Part shown: one piece after another, positions 30,359 to 39,859 of the stretch
How positions within the stretch are numbered: the first letter of the stretch is position 1
Layout of the letters: each line of letters begins with the position of its first letter
Assembly: GCF_002009015.1 (NCBI RefSeq)
Contig: NZ_LZDE01000345.1
Span: forward strand, 1-64,000
DNA length: 64,000 nt
Direction of reading: 5' to 3'
DNA from: Microbulbifer mangrovi
GTDB lineage: Bacteria > Pseudomonadota > Gammaproteobacteria > Pseudomonadales > Cellvibrionaceae
Notes under the pieces: model-generated
The model's input: only the letters and a program-made list of their open reading frames with translations
The model's database searches: none
Told to the model about the DNA's origin: nothing
Program-made: the position numbers and the translations under genes

Positions 30359-30640
30359 ATGACTTTGCATATCGTTAGCCAGTCCCCTTTTTCCGGAAGC
30401 GCTTTGAAAGACTGCCTCTCCGCTTTCGCTGACGGCGATGCCCTGCTGCTGATTGAAGACGCCGTCTACGCCGCCAAGGGTCAGACGATCACCCAGCTGA
30501 AGGGTAAATCCGTGTACTGCCTAGAGCCCGATGCCGTCGCGCGCGGAATTTCCATTGATCCGGCAATAGAAGCGATCGACGAGACACGCTGGGTCTCCCT
30601 TTGCACTGAACACAACCCGATCGTCAGCTGGTTCCGGTAA
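30359..30640 (+). CDS. tusB: sulfurtransferase complex subunit TusB
   Basis: DsrH-like subunit of TusBCD, 93 aa (E. coli 95). LHIVSQSPFSGSALKDCL at the N-terminus, LLIEDAVYAA, VYCLEPDAVARGI and the C-terminal VSWFR fit the family. It lies between tusC and tusE in one operon. Confidence 0.9.
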   Translation: MTLHIVSQSPFSGSALKDCLSAFADGDALLLIEDAVYAAKGQTITQLKGKSVYCLEPDAVARGISIDPAIEAIDETRWVSLCTEHNPIVSWFR

Positions 30641-30647
30641 CACGCAC

Positions 30648-30983
30648 ATGAACAGTTTTGTTATTGAAGACCGCGAAATCCCGCTAGACAAAGAGGGATT
30701 CCTGCGCAACCTGGAAGACTGGAGCCCCGAGGTCGCCAAAGCTCTCGCAGCACAGGAAGGTATCGAACTCACCGATGACCACTGGGATGTCATCCGCTTG
30801 TTGCAGGAATTTTACAGAGAATTTGAACTGTCGCCGGCCATGCGCCCGCTGGTCAAGTACGTTGGCCAGCATTTGGGGCCAGACAAAGGTCGTAGTATTT
30901 TCTTGATGCAATTATTCCCCCCAAGCCCCGCCAAAATCGGCAGTAAGATTGCGGGGCTACCGAAGCCAACCAACTGTCTTTGA
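30648..30983 (+). CDS. tusE: sulfur relay protein TusE (DsrC family)
   Basis: DsrC/TusE family acceptor of sulfur from TusD that works with MnmA on tRNA. 111 aa. The C-terminal arm GLPKPTNCL ends with the conserved penultimate Cys. The second, upstream Cys of dissimilatory DsrC proteins is absent, so this is the TusE type. It is the last gene of tusDCBE. In E. coli tusE is unlinked from tusDCB and sits beside yccA; here the two arrangements are merged. Confidence 0.95.
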   Translation: MNSFVIEDREIPLDKEGFLRNLEDWSPEVAKALAAQEGIELTDDHWDVIRLLQEFYREFELSPAMRPLVKYVGQHLGPDKGRSIFLMQLFPPSPAKIGSKIAGLPKPTNCL

Positions 30984-30997
30984 GCATTGGTTTCAGG

Positions 30998-32419
30998 CTA
31001 ACCGCTATTTGAGTTTTCCAGTCCAAGCAGGCCGGGCAATGAGGTCAGCGCATCTCTGCGCGCGCCATTCCAGTCATGTGCAAAGCTGATCCGCAGGCAA
31101 TTCCTGAACTGGCCCGACGACGAAAACAGAGGCCCGGGTGTAATTACAACGCCCTGCTCCAACGCTTTTGGATAAACCTCGAGGGTATCCACGCTAGCCG
31201 ATAGCTCCGCCCAGACGGCCAGGCCGCCCCGGGGAACACTGACGCGGACTTGCCCGGGCCAGCGACTCAGCATGGCGATAAGTTGATCCCGCCTTTCTCG
31301 CAAGCCGGTGCGCTGACGGCGCAAATGTGACGCATAGCCGCCATCGGCCATAAACTCGGCAACGCCCTGCTGCAAAGAGCGGCTGCTGGCCAACTGGGTC
31401 ACCAGTTTGAGCTGGAGAATGCGCTCGTGCCAGCGTCCGCCGGAGATCCATCCCAGCCTCAAATCCCGGGAAAGACTTTTGGAGAATGAGCTGCACAAAA
31501 TCACCCTGTCGTTATCATCCAGCGCCTTGAGCGGGTCGGGAACCGGGCCGAATGCGGTATCCGCATAGATATCATCTTCAATGACCGCCAGATCGTATTG
31601 ATCCGCCAGCGCCAGCAGGCGCCGTTTGGCGGACTCAGGCATCGAGGCACCGCCGGGTGTCGCGAAGGCAGGGGAAACAATGCAGGCACGCACCTTCCAG
31701 CGCTTGAGCACCTCCTCGAGCGCGTCGACATCCATCCCCGAGTCGTTTCCAGTGGGAACTTCAACCACTTGTAATTCCAATTGCTCAATCAGCTGCATCA
31801 CGCCGTAGAATCCGGGAGATTCCACAGCCACGACGTCACCCCGCGAGCAACTGGCCATCAATCCGAGAAAAAGTGCGTTCTGGCAACCGGAGGTGATACA
31901 CAATCGGTCGAGTCCGACCCGCCAGCCGCGCCGGGACAAGTGCAGTGCCAGTTGCGCACGCAGCCCCTCATCACCCGCTGGCTCATCGTAATATTGATAG
32001 CTGCCCTGCGCCGGGCGTCTTAACGCGCGCCCGATCGAGCGGTTCAGTGCCACAACCCCCGGAGGAAGGTCACCGCAGCGCAGCTCAGGTAGCAAGTCAA
32101 AAGCCGCGCTTCTTCCCATGATATCGAGCAGCAGGTCACTGACCGAGACTGGCCGCGGAGCCTCGATGCGCGCCCGACTAAGGGGTTGCCCCAAATCGGA
32201 TGAGCGAACACAGACAAAGTAACCCGCCTTGGGGCGGGCCTCCACCAGTCCACGTGCCTCAAGGCGCTGCAAAGCATGTTGCACCGTTGCCTTGGACAGG
32301 CCCCGTTCGCCGCAAAGCATTCGGATCGACGGTAGACGCTCGCCTTCACGCCAGCGAAGCTCCCTGATGCCGCGTTCCAGCCAGGATTCAAGCTCCTGAT
32401 AACGAAAAGTGTCCGACAA
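30998..32419 (-). CDS. MocR/PdxR-type transcriptional regulator
   Basis: 473-aa GntR-type winged-helix DNA-binding domain (about 1-75, with ERLPSIRMLCGERGLSKATVQHALQRLEARGLV) fused to a fold-type I aminotransferase domain. The PLP lysine is in SSFSKSLSRDLRLGWISGG. I choose TTG at 32419 because a perfect GGAGGAG lies 8 nt upstream; the ATG 42 bp earlier has none. MocR regulators control PLP, GABA or taurine genes, and the target here is unknown. It is divergent from ccoG and could regulate it or itself. Confidence 0.88.
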   Translation of the reverse strand: MSDTFRYQELESWLERGIRELRWREGERLPSIRMLCGERGLSKATVQHALQRLEARGLVEARPKAGYFVCVRSSDLGQPLSRARIEAPRPVSVSDLLLDIMGRSAAFDLLPELRCGDLPPGVVALNRSIGRALRRPAQGSYQYYDEPAGDEGLRAQLALHLSRRGWRVGLDRLCITSGCQNALFLGLMASCSRGDVVAVESPGFYGVMQLIEQLELQVVEVPTGNDSGMDVDALEEVLKRWKVRACIVSPAFATPGGASMPESAKRRLLALADQYDLAVIEDDIYADTAFGPVPDPLKALDDNDRVILCSSFSKSLSRDLRLGWISGGRWHERILQLKLVTQLASSRSLQQGVAEFMADGGYASHLRRQRTGLRERRDQLIAMLSRWPGQVRVSVPRGGLAVWAELSASVDTLEVYPKALEQGVVITPGPLFSSSGQFRNCLRISFAHDWNGARRDALTSLPGLLGLENSNSG

Positions 32420-32554
32420 GTTACTACTCCTCCAAGCAGCCCCAAACAGGCCAACCCCCATCTGTACCCATTATATTTAATTTTTTTACCCCTGACCCGA
32501 CTCACCACTTCCCAGTACTCTGCCGCCGGTCAGACTTCTAGCGGATCAGTTACC

Positions 32555-33913
32555 ATGGAAAGAATTCCTGCCGTACAGGACTACACACCCTCACCCAGCC
32601 CGGATGGAAAATTTCACGTTCGCCTTACCGAGGGGCGCTTCCAGAATTTACGCAGATTCACCAGCTGGCCATTACTCGCCCTCTTTTTCGGACTGGTTTG
32701 GGTGCAGTTCGATGGTGAGCCATGGTTACTGTTTTCATTCGAGCAGCGGCGTATTGTTCTGTTCGGCAGTGCCCTCTCCTGGCGAGATCTGCCGTTGCTT
32801 GCCGGTATGTTGATCGTCAGCGCCAGTTTGCTGTTTTTTATTGCCGTCGCCTGGGGCCGGGTCTGGTGCGGATTTGCCTGCCCGCAAAGTATCTGGACCT
32901 GGATATTCATCCGAATTGAAGATTTAGCGGAGGGCAAGGCGAACAGGAGGGCACGCGAAGCCGACACGCCGTTTACCACGTCGCGTCTGGCGCGACGGAT
33001 CGTCAAGCACGCCTTATGGATACTGCTCGCGCTCGCGACTGCTGTTACCTTCACGGGATATTTCATTCCAGTCCGCGAAATCTTTGCAGACAGCATGCAG
33101 TTCCAGCTCTCGCCGGCGACCGTTGGCTGGATACTCACTATGGCCGGGCTGACGTACGCCAATGCCGGACTGGTACGCGAAAAGATCTGCCTGCACGCTT
33201 GCCCGTACGCACGCTTCCAGAGCGTCATGTTCGACCGCGACACCCGAACGGTGAGCTACGACGTCCATCGCGGAGAACCCCGCGCAAACTTGCGCAAAGT
33301 GAACGCGCAACGCGGTGATTGTGTGGATTGTGGGCTCTGCGTTCAGGTCTGCCCGGCGGGAATCGATATTCGGGACGGCTTGCAGGCTGCGTGCATTGAT
33401 TGCGGTGCCTGTATTGATGCGTGCGACAAAGTTATGCGCAAACTGGAGCGCCCCAATGGGCTGATCCGCTTCGCCTCAGAAGCCCAGCTGAGTGGAAAAA
33501 AGAGCCAGTTGATACGTCCGCGGCTAGCCGGATACGGCGCGGTGACGCTCTGCGCGGTGGCCAGCGTACTGTATGGCTTCACCGACACCACCCGCCTGCT
33601 GGTGGAAATCCGGCGCGATCGCGACACGCTGTTTACACGGCTGGATCGGAACACCGTGTGCAACCATTACCGGGTCAAAGTTGAGGGCTACAGCGAAGAG
33701 CAGCGCTTTGTGGAGGTCTCAATTTCCGGGGCCGGCCAGTCTGAACTGTTCGGTGCACGTCAAATTGACCTGATGGAAAACAATGCCAGCTGGCTGCCGT
33801 ACCGCGTTTGCCTTCGAGATCCGGGGCCCGCCAAGCGGGAATTTACCTTCAATTTCGCCAGTGGCGGCGTGTCCACGGCGAAAACAACCACTTTTCTCGC
33901 CCGGACCTTCTAG
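32555..33913 (+). CDS. ccoG: cytochrome c oxidase accessory protein CcoG
   Basis: 452-aa membrane protein (FixG/RdxA family) with several TM helices and two 4Fe-4S ferredoxin motifs. CGFACPQSIW and CLHACPYARFQ are the membrane-proximal cysteine motifs. CVDCGLCVQVCPAGIDI and CIDCGACIDACDKV bind the clusters. The C-terminal part is an Ig-like periplasmic domain. CcoG reduces copper during cbb3 oxidase assembly. No ccoNOPQ or ccoHIS is adjacent here. Confidence 0.93.
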   Translation: MERIPAVQDYTPSPSPDGKFHVRLTEGRFQNLRRFTSWPLLALFFGLVWVQFDGEPWLLFSFEQRRIVLFGSALSWRDLPLLAGMLIVSASLLFFIAVAWGRVWCGFACPQSIWTWIFIRIEDLAEGKANRRAREADTPFTTSRLARRIVKHALWILLALATAVTFTGYFIPVREIFADSMQFQLSPATVGWILTMAGLTYANAGLVREKICLHACPYARFQSVMFDRDTRTVSYDVHRGEPRANLRKVNAQRGDCVDCGLCVQVCPAGIDIRDGLQAACIDCGACIDACDKVMRKLERPNGLIRFASEAQLSGKKSQLIRPRLAGYGAVTLCAVASVLYGFTDTTRLLVEIRRDRDTLFTRLDRNTVCNHYRVKVEGYSEEQRFVEVSISGAGQSELFGARQIDLMENNASWLPYRVCLRDPGPAKREFTFNFASGGVSTAKTTTFLARTF

Positions 33914-33936
33914 CCAGAGCAGGAATTTCGGTTGCT

Positions 33937-34344
33937 CTAGGCCTGTATGATCACGCGCCGCTTTCCCCGGTGATGGCGGTGCTCCCACAAGTAGATCCCC
34001 TGCCAGGTTCCCAGCAGCAGGCGGCCATTTTCCATCGGAATACCGAGGCTACAGGCGGTCAGGGAGGCTTTTATATGCGCGGGCATATCATCGGGGCCCT
34101 CCAGGGTATGGGTGTAGAGGGGATCGTTCTCCGGTACCAGCCGGTTCAGCCAGTTCTCCAGATCGACACGCGCACTGGGATCGGCATTTTCCTGAATCAG
34201 CAGACTGGCGGAGGTGTGCTGGATAAACAGGGTGCAGAGCCCGCTGCCGAAGAGATTCTGACCGGCCAGCCAGTGGTTCACCTCCTCCGTAAACTCGTGC
34301 AACCCCTGCCCATTCACTACTATTTCAAGCTGTCCCAGTGCCAT
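33937..34344 (-). CDS. YjbQ/UPF0047 family protein (secondary thiamine-phosphate synthase-like)
   Basis: 135-aa member of UPF0047. Family motifs: LCTLFIQHTSASLLIQENADP, VDLENWLNRLVPENDPLYTHTLEGPDDMPAHIK, LTACSLGIPMENGRLLLGTWQGIYLWEHRHH. The conserved His/Asp cluster suggests a metal site. Some members have weak thiamine-phosphate synthase activity in vitro. It converges on ccoG and is divergent from trmA. Confidence 0.9.
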   Translation of the reverse strand: MALGQLEIVVNGQGLHEFTEEVNHWLAGQNLFGSGLCTLFIQHTSASLLIQENADPSARVDLENWLNRLVPENDPLYTHTLEGPDDMPAHIKASLTACSLGIPMENGRLLLGTWQGIYLWEHRHHRGKRRVIIQA

Positions 34345-34398
34345 TTCGCTGTTCCTCTCACATCAAATCACAACCGTTTATCTGGAGGCCGCATCCGC

Positions 34399-34404
34399 TA
34401 TAAT
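34399..34404 (+). promoter_or_regulatory. -10 element of trmA promoter
   Basis: A perfect TATAAT lies 68 bp upstream of the trmA ATG, between divergent yjbQ and trmA. The -35 region (GTTTAT at 17 bp) is weak. Confidence 0.5.
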
Positions 34405-34472
34405 CCGCGCCCCGACGATCGTACACCCAAATTCAGTCACTCACCCCTGCAACAGATACGGCTCAGCACAAC

Positions 34473-35561
34473 ATGGCTCTTCACCGCGTAAATACTGACG
34501 ACTACCAGCAGCAACTGGACCAGAAGGTGGACCGCCTGCGCGGAGCCTTCTCACCCTTTACCAGTCTGGCACCGGAAGTATTCCCCTCCCCACCCAGCCA
34601 CTACCGCCTGCGCGCGGAATTCAAAATGTGGCAGGAAGGCGGCCGTGTGGATTACGCCATGTACAAGCAGGGCGAGTACAAGAAGCCGTTTGTAATCCAG
34701 GAGTTTACCGTCGGCTCCCGGCGTATCAACGCCCTGATGCCGCCACTGCTGGAGGCAATCAACGACAGTGAAATTCTACGCAAGCGCCTGTTCTGCACTG
34801 AGTTTCTCACCACCTTGAGCGGCGACGCACTGATCACCCTGATCTACCACAAGCCACTGGACGAGGCCTGGGAACAGGAAGCGCGGGCGCTTCAGGATCA
34901 TCTGGGGGTGCCGATTCTCGGGCGCTCGCGCAAACAGAAGCTGGTGCTGGACCGGGATTATGTGATCGAAAAGCTGGAGATTGACGGGCGCTCATATCAG
35001 TACAAGCAGGTGGAAGGCAGCTTCACCCAGCCCAACGGCGACATCTGCACTTCCATGATCCAGTGGGCGAGAAGCTGCTGCGAAGATACTGAGGGGGACC
35101 TGCTCGAACTCTATTGCGGCAACGGTAATTTCACCATTCCGCTGGCAGAAAAGTTCCGCAAGGTACTGGCCACAGAAATTTCCAAGGTATCTGTGAACGC
35201 CGCGCAGGAAAATATCGCAGCAAATGGCGTGGATAACCTGGATATCGTGCGCCTGTCGAGTGAGGAGTTCACCCAGGCCATTGATAAGGTGCGCCCCTTC
35301 CGTCGCCTGAAAGGCGTCGATCTCGAAAGCTACGATTTCTCAACCGTACTGGTGGATCCGCCTCGCGCGGGGCTGGATGCGGACACCTGTGCAATGATCG
35401 CGCGCTTCCCGCGCATTCTGTACATTTCCTGTAATCCGCAGACCCAGCTGGAAAACCTCGAGGAACTGACCAAAACCCACAAGGTGGAGCGCTTCGCGAT
35501 TTTTGATCAGTTTCCCTACACCGACCACACCGAATCTGCAGTGCTGCTGGTCAGACGGTAA
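34473..35561 (+). CDS. trmA: tRNA (uracil-5-)-methyltransferase
   Basis: SAM-dependent enzyme making m5U54 in the T-loop of tRNAs. 362 aa, normal length. SAM site ELYCGNGNFTIPLA, DPPRAGLD, and the catalytic nucleophile Cys near residue 320 in YISCNPQTQLENL. The C-terminal DQFPYTDHTESAVLL has the general-base Glu. No [4Fe-4S] cysteines as in RlmD, which supports TrmA. Confidence 0.96.
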   Translation: MALHRVNTDDYQQQLDQKVDRLRGAFSPFTSLAPEVFPSPPSHYRLRAEFKMWQEGGRVDYAMYKQGEYKKPFVIQEFTVGSRRINALMPPLLEAINDSEILRKRLFCTEFLTTLSGDALITLIYHKPLDEAWEQEARALQDHLGVPILGRSRKQKLVLDRDYVIEKLEIDGRSYQYKQVEGSFTQPNGDICTSMIQWARSCCEDTEGDLLELYCGNGNFTIPLAEKFRKVLATEISKVSVNAAQENIAANGVDNLDIVRLSSEEFTQAIDKVRPFRRLKGVDLESYDFSTVLVDPPRAGLDADTCAMIARFPRILYISCNPQTQLENLEELTKTHKVERFAIFDQFPYTDHTESAVLLVRR

Positions 35562-35570
35562 ATCCGTCGA

Positions 35571-36035
35571 TCAGAAATTGCGGCCGAGAATCCGCTTGGC
35601 CGCATCCAGGGCAAAGTCCCGGTATTCTGACTCGACCCGGGCCATTTCTTTTTCAAACGCAAACTTTTCTTTGCGCGACAGTTTTTTCCAGTCTTCCAGA
35701 ATCGGAATATGGCTGGTCTTGTCCGCCACCTGGTAAAACGCCACGAACTCTTCCTTCACCGACGGCTCTACCTGCAGGGAATCCAGCAGTACGCGGATTC
35801 GCAGAGAAGCTTCGGTCAGCCCTACGCCCTCATCCAGCAGCGTCTTGGCGATAATCTGGATACTGGTGTTCACCCGGCCACGCTGCTCTTCCGCGGCCAC
35901 CGCCAGCTCTTCGAGCTGCTCTGCCTGACGCTTGCGCGCTTTGCGCAGCTCCAGGCAGTAGTAGGTCGCTACTGCGGAAAGCACAAAAATAATCAAACCG
36001 GCAATTACCAGTATCCATACAGGTACTTCAGTCAT
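35571..36035 (-). CDS. DUF2489 family protein
   Basis: 154-aa protein with one N-terminal TM helix (about 6-27), then a basic and helical, probably coiled-coil segment (LRKARKRQAEQLEELAVAAEEQRGRV). The conserved C-terminal part runs EDWKKLSRKEKFAFEKEMARVE. Function unknown. Its start overlaps the end of the AEC transporter gene by 4 bp, so it is the last gene of rmuC-AEC-DUF2489. Confidence 0.8.
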   Translation of the reverse strand: MTEVPVWILVIAGLIIFVLSAVATYYCLELRKARKRQAEQLEELAVAAEEQRGRVNTSIQIIAKTLLDEGVGLTEASLRIRVLLDSLQVEPSVKEEFVAFYQVADKTSHIPILEDWKKLSRKEKFAFEKEMARVESEYRDFALDAAKRILGRNF

Positions 36036-36976
36036 GGGAGATACACCTTCAACAACGCCAGCCCGAGGCTCGCGGTAACAATAGAAAACAATGTACTGAT
36101 CGCAATAATATTGGCCGCCAGCTGGCTGTTACCGCCGAGCGCGCGCGCCATGATAAATGAGGCCGATGCCGTTGGTGCGGCCGCGAGCAGTAGCAAGATC
36201 GCCAGTGCCTGGCCATCCAGCTGGAACAACAGCCCCACCCCGACCAGCACGACCGGGACAACCAACAGCTTGAATGCACTGGCTGCAAATGCGCCAAAGG
36301 AACTGCGCCGCAGCATACTGAGGTCAAGGCTCGCGCCGATACATAGCAGCGCCAGCGGCAAGGTTACCGAAGCCAGATAATCGCCGGTCTGGACGATCAT
36401 CTCCGGCAACCTGAGACCCACAGCTTTCGCCACCAGCGCCAGCACAATGGCCACAATCAACGGGTTGCGCAGGATGTCCTTGCCCAGTTTTTTCCAGCTG
36501 AACTTCGCTTTCTGGCTGTACACGGCAAACAGTGCCACCGCCGCGATGTTGTAGAAAATAGTGATGACCGCCATCAACAGTGCCGCCTGAGCCAGCCCGG
36601 ATTGACCGTAGGCATTCGCCGCCCAGGCCAGGCCGATAATGCCGAGGTTGCCGCGAAAGGCACCCTGGATAAACGCACTGCGGTCGCCGTGCTCCAGCGG
36701 TCGCGCCGCCAGCCAGGCCAGCGGTACTGTCAATACGGTGCCGATCAATCCCGCCAGCAACAGAGGCCACTCATCCCCCAGGCGGGCATCGGATCCGAAG
36801 ATGTTGAAAAACAACAGTGCCGGCAGCGTCACCAGAAATACCAGCTTCGACGCGTCGTCGACAAAGGATTCACTCAGCAGGTTGACCCGCGCCAGCCCGT
36901 ACCCCACCAGCAGGGTCAGGAAAATCGGCGCGGTGACCGACAGCGCAAATGAGAATGTAGCGGCGATGGTATCCAA
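36032..36976 (-). CDS. AEC family transporter
   Basis: 314-aa auxin efflux carrier family membrane protein with about ten TM helices in two five-helix repeats. NLGIIGLAWAANAYGQSGLAQAALLMAV contains the family crossover region of the first half. The second half includes PLALLCIGASLDLSMLRRSSFGAF and APTASASFIMARALGGNSQLAANIIAIST. AEC members export or import small organic acids or auxin-like compounds; the substrate is unknown. It starts 3 bp behind rmuC. Confidence 0.9.
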   Translation of the reverse strand: MDTIAATFSFALSVTAPIFLTLLVGYGLARVNLLSESFVDDASKLVFLVTLPALLFFNIFGSDARLGDEWPLLLAGLIGTVLTVPLAWLAARPLEHGDRSAFIQGAFRGNLGIIGLAWAANAYGQSGLAQAALLMAVITIFYNIAAVALFAVYSQKAKFSWKKLGKDILRNPLIVAIVLALVAKAVGLRLPEMIVQTGDYLASVTLPLALLCIGASLDLSMLRRSSFGAFAASAFKLLVVPVVLVGVGLLFQLDGQALAILLLLAAAPTASASFIMARALGGNSQLAANIIAISTLFSIVTASLGLALLKVYLP

Positions 36977-36979
36977 GGG

Positions 36980-38386
36980 TTATTCCGCTTCCGTTTCGGT
37001 AACAGCAGACTCTTCGGCCGGCTCCTGCTCAGGGGCTGGCAGCTTGTGGCTGTCTTCCGCCTTTTCCCGCAGGTCGGCGGCAATCTGCTTGCGAGTCTTG
37101 GCACCGAGCTTACGCAGGCTGTCGATTCGTTTAACCGCATTGCCGCGGCCAGTGGCCAGGCGCTTATAGGTCTCCTGGAAGGCCTCGTCCGCCTGTCGGA
37201 TACGACCGCCAAGGTTATCCAGGGATTCCAGCACCAGTGCGAACTGGTCGTGCAGCTTGCCTGCCTCGTCGGCGATTTTTTCCGCGTTCTTGTTCTGCTT
37301 TTCGTAGCGCCAGATGTTCTCTACCGTACGCAGGGTCGCCATCAGGCTGGTCGGGCTCACCAGTACAATCTGTCGCTCATAGGCGTAGCGGAACATTTCC
37401 GGATCCGCCTGCATGGCCAGCATGTACGCTGCCTCGATGGGCACAAAGATGAAGACAAAATCGAGGGTGCGCACGCCCTCGAGCTGTTCGTAGGCTTTCT
37501 TGTTCAGTCCGGTGATATGCGCACGCAGGGAATTGACGTGCTGCTTGAGGGCCTGGGTCCGCTCCTCGTCCGTTTCCGCAGACGCGTAGCGCTCGTAGTC
37601 CACCAGGGAGACCTTGGAATCGATGATCAGGTCCTTGTTCTCGGGCAGGCGCACAATCACGTCCGGCTGGCGACGACGGCCGTCGGATGTACTGTCCTTG
37701 AGAGAAACCTGGGTCTCGTACTCCCGCCCCTTCTGCAGGCCGGACTCCTCCAGCAGGCGCTCCAGTACTACCTCTCCCCAGTTGCCCTGGATCTTGCGGT
37801 CACCCTTGAGCGCGGAAGTCAGGTTCAGGGCCTCGTCGCTGATGCGCTGGGTCTGCTCGCGCAGGGCCTTGATCTGTCCCAGCAGGCTGTTGCGCTCGGC
37901 GTTCTCACGGTCGTATACGTGCTCCACCCGCTTGCGGAAATCTCCCAGCTGGCGCTCCAGCGGGTCGAGGCTTTTGCGCAGACTGTCTTCGCTGCGTCGA
38001 ACGAACATCTGCTGCTTCTCTTCAAAGATACGATTGGCGAGGTTCTCGAACTGCTGGGTCATGGATGCGCGAGTCTGTTCCAGTTGCTGCTTCTGTTCCG
38101 CCAACGTCGCCTCGCTTCTCTCCACCAGCACCTGATAGCGCGCCAGCTGCTGGGACTTACTGGCCAGTTCGTCACGGAGCTGCTGGATTTCCAGCCCCTG
38201 CTGGGTTTCGCGCTCGCGGCCGGCTTCCTGTTGTGCAGCCAGTACCTGCTGCTCACCGCGCAGTGACTGCAGCTGACCGACCAGGCGGGACCTGCCCGCC
38301 CAGAACACCAGCAGCACCAGCGCCAGCACGGCAACACCGGCGAGAATGGCCTGTTCGAGGGAGATTTGCAGGGGAAACCAGGTCAT
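36980..38386 (-). CDS. rmuC: DNA recombination protein RmuC
   Basis: 468 aa. An N-terminal TM helix (about 12-28), a long coiled coil (about 30-150), then the RmuC nuclease-like domain: GNWGEVVLERLLEESGLQKGREYETQ, RRRQPDVIVRLPENKDLIIDSKVSLVDYERY. The PDVIVRLP ... IDSKV pattern is the PD-(D/E)XK-like core. The tail is Glu/Ala-rich. RmuC limits recombination at inverted repeats and acts in phage defence in some hosts. The island begins 58 bp upstream of its start. Confidence 0.93.
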   Translation of the reverse strand: MTWFPLQISLEQAILAGVAVLALVLLVFWAGRSRLVGQLQSLRGEQQVLAAQQEAGRERETQQGLEIQQLRDELASKSQQLARYQVLVERSEATLAEQKQQLEQTRASMTQQFENLANRIFEEKQQMFVRRSEDSLRKSLDPLERQLGDFRKRVEHVYDRENAERNSLLGQIKALREQTQRISDEALNLTSALKGDRKIQGNWGEVVLERLLEESGLQKGREYETQVSLKDSTSDGRRRQPDVIVRLPENKDLIIDSKVSLVDYERYASAETDEERTQALKQHVNSLRAHITGLNKKAYEQLEGVRTLDFVFIFVPIEAAYMLAMQADPEMFRYAYERQIVLVSPTSLMATLRTVENIWRYEKQNKNAEKIADEAGKLHDQFALVLESLDNLGGRIRQADEAFQETYKRLATGRGNAVKRIDSLRKLGAKTRKQIAADLREKAEDSHKLPAPEQEPAEESAVTETEAE

Positions 38387-38443
38387 AAAAAATCACTTAA
38401 CTTTGCAAAGTCTATAGAACGAGTAGTTTTTGGAGCAAATCCA

Positions 38444-38459
38444 AAAAAGCTACACCTTT
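38444..38459. repeat. left attachment-site repeat (att) of the genomic island
   Basis: AAAAAGCTACACCTTT occurs here and again, identical and in the same orientation, at 44959-44974. This copy is 58 bp upstream of the rmuC start. It is embedded in an imperfect inverted repeat (GTAGTTTTTGGA ... TCCAAAAAAGCTAC), as expected for the core of a tyrosine-recombinase site. The right copy is next to the island integrase. Confidence 0.75.
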
Positions 38460-38868
38460 GGGCCGTGCAATTATCACACGGGTTTGAGCTGGCGCCTATT
38501 GCACCTGTCGAGACCAACCATGCCACACGTCCCGCCAGTAGCTCCACCCTACCCCTTTCGCCTGCTCTGGTTGTTGCCTACCCACCCAATCCCGGAACAC
38601 CCCACAGACGCCATCGAGGGCCTTTCAGCGAGCATAAAAAAGCCGGGTCTCTGCCCAGCCTCACTTAACCTCTCTCAAAGCCAACACAAATCCCTGCGCC
38701 ACATAATAGCTTGGGCGGGCCTCCTTGCAGGGTCGCAAGAGCCCTTCGTGCTCCATATTTTATTCATGGCCCTTTCACTGTTCGAATTTACCCCGAACTC
38801 AGATCCAGACCAATTTCTAGTAAGTCTCGTCAGCGACTGAGAGAGGAACGTCTACAGCAGTTTACCGG

Positions 38869-39291
38869 TCACACTTGAGAATAAACTTGCAAACTGACGG
38901 CGACCACAGCCACTGCAGCCGACACCCCTGCAATGACGGCACTGAAGCTCGCGACCTTTAAGCTACGATCTGCTAACTCCATACTGCGCAGAGTTACATC
39001 TTCTTGGCGGTCCACTAGAGTCATCTGAACCGCACTGCTACTCATCTCCAGAGCTCTATTGAGCGCAACTACCAGCATCGGCCCCGTAGATGCCCCCCAA
39101 CATCATGGTCACACCCCGATTCGTAGATCTCAACTTTTGCCCAAATCACCCATGATTTCGGCTCTTATCTGCTCATACTGCCTGAGCCGCTCACTAGCAC
39201 TTGGCAATTCACTAATTTCTCCAGACCTAGACGCGTAATCCTGGAACGTTTCCAACTGAGTCAGCTTATCTTCGAGTTCTAATCTTTTCAC
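38869..39291 (-). pseudogene. broken copy 1 of island one-TM protein family
   Basis: Two same-frame pieces, 39291-39130 (VKRLELEDKLTQLETFQDY ... EIMGDLGKS) and 39078-38869 (... LKVASFSAVIAGVSAAVAVV, a C-terminal TM helix), are separated by three in-frame TGA codons. Reading the intervening bases in the next frame gives VEIYESGCDHDV. This restores a continuous protein if one base is lost in the A4 run at 39135-39138 and one gained near the G6 run at 39093-39098. The restored protein aligns along its length with the gene at 42738-43258 (DVWGASTGP versus EVWSATTGP, same spacing to the TM helix). Start (GTG at 39291) is a guess. The family is unrecognised. Confidence 0.6.
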
Positions 39292-39859
39292 TGCCGTGGC
39301 CCCCTTAGGTCTCCTCACAGTAGCATCACCCAGAAGTATTTGACCCAATCATGCCACAAGTACTCGAGCAGACCTTACTACTTGGACAATTCCGCACCCG
39401 ATGCGACTAAACCAGATAGATATTTAAATGGCTCCACCAACCGCGTGTAGGAATCATGTAATTCTGCAGAATTTCTTGATTGTCGAATAACTGCAGACCT
39501 ATTCTTTAGATGACACCTCCCTTCCGACTCCCACCACATGGAAGGTAACCATGCCTACCACATCAAAATAACTATTAGTGTTTCCGTACTTTCCTTAGCG
39601 GACACCCTAAAGCGCGCCTAACAATCAAAGTATTAAAGTTAGCTTCCTGCACCGAAATTATATTTCTAGCATCAAGAAGCCTGCACCATACTTGAGTAAA
39701 CGGCGGAAATATCAACGCGCAGCGCACTGGGAGTGTGCGATTTCTGACAGGCACCTCTAAATCAACCTTTAATTCCATTACACGCCATTACAACCACTAC
39801 AAACACAAGCTAGAAGCGCGTATGCTAATAAAATGCCGGGCACACAAATGGAGACAAAT
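39292..39859. other. AT-rich island stretch without a supported gene
   Basis: No convincing gene. A 67-codon minus-strand reading frame at 39575-39778 (MELKVDLEVPVRNRTLPV...) lacks a ribosome-binding site and any recognised family, so I do not call it. The promoter of the secreted peptide gene probably lies at the right end. Confidence 0.5.

Noticed and set aside
38430-38840. 136-codon plus-strand frame at the left end of the island
   Set aside because: Pro/Leu/His-rich translation without signal peptide, ribosome-binding site or homologous pattern; it starts across the att repeat. Likely noncoding.
39575-39778. 67-codon minus-strand frame in the island
   Set aside because: No ribosome-binding site, no recognisable features; kept only as a remark.
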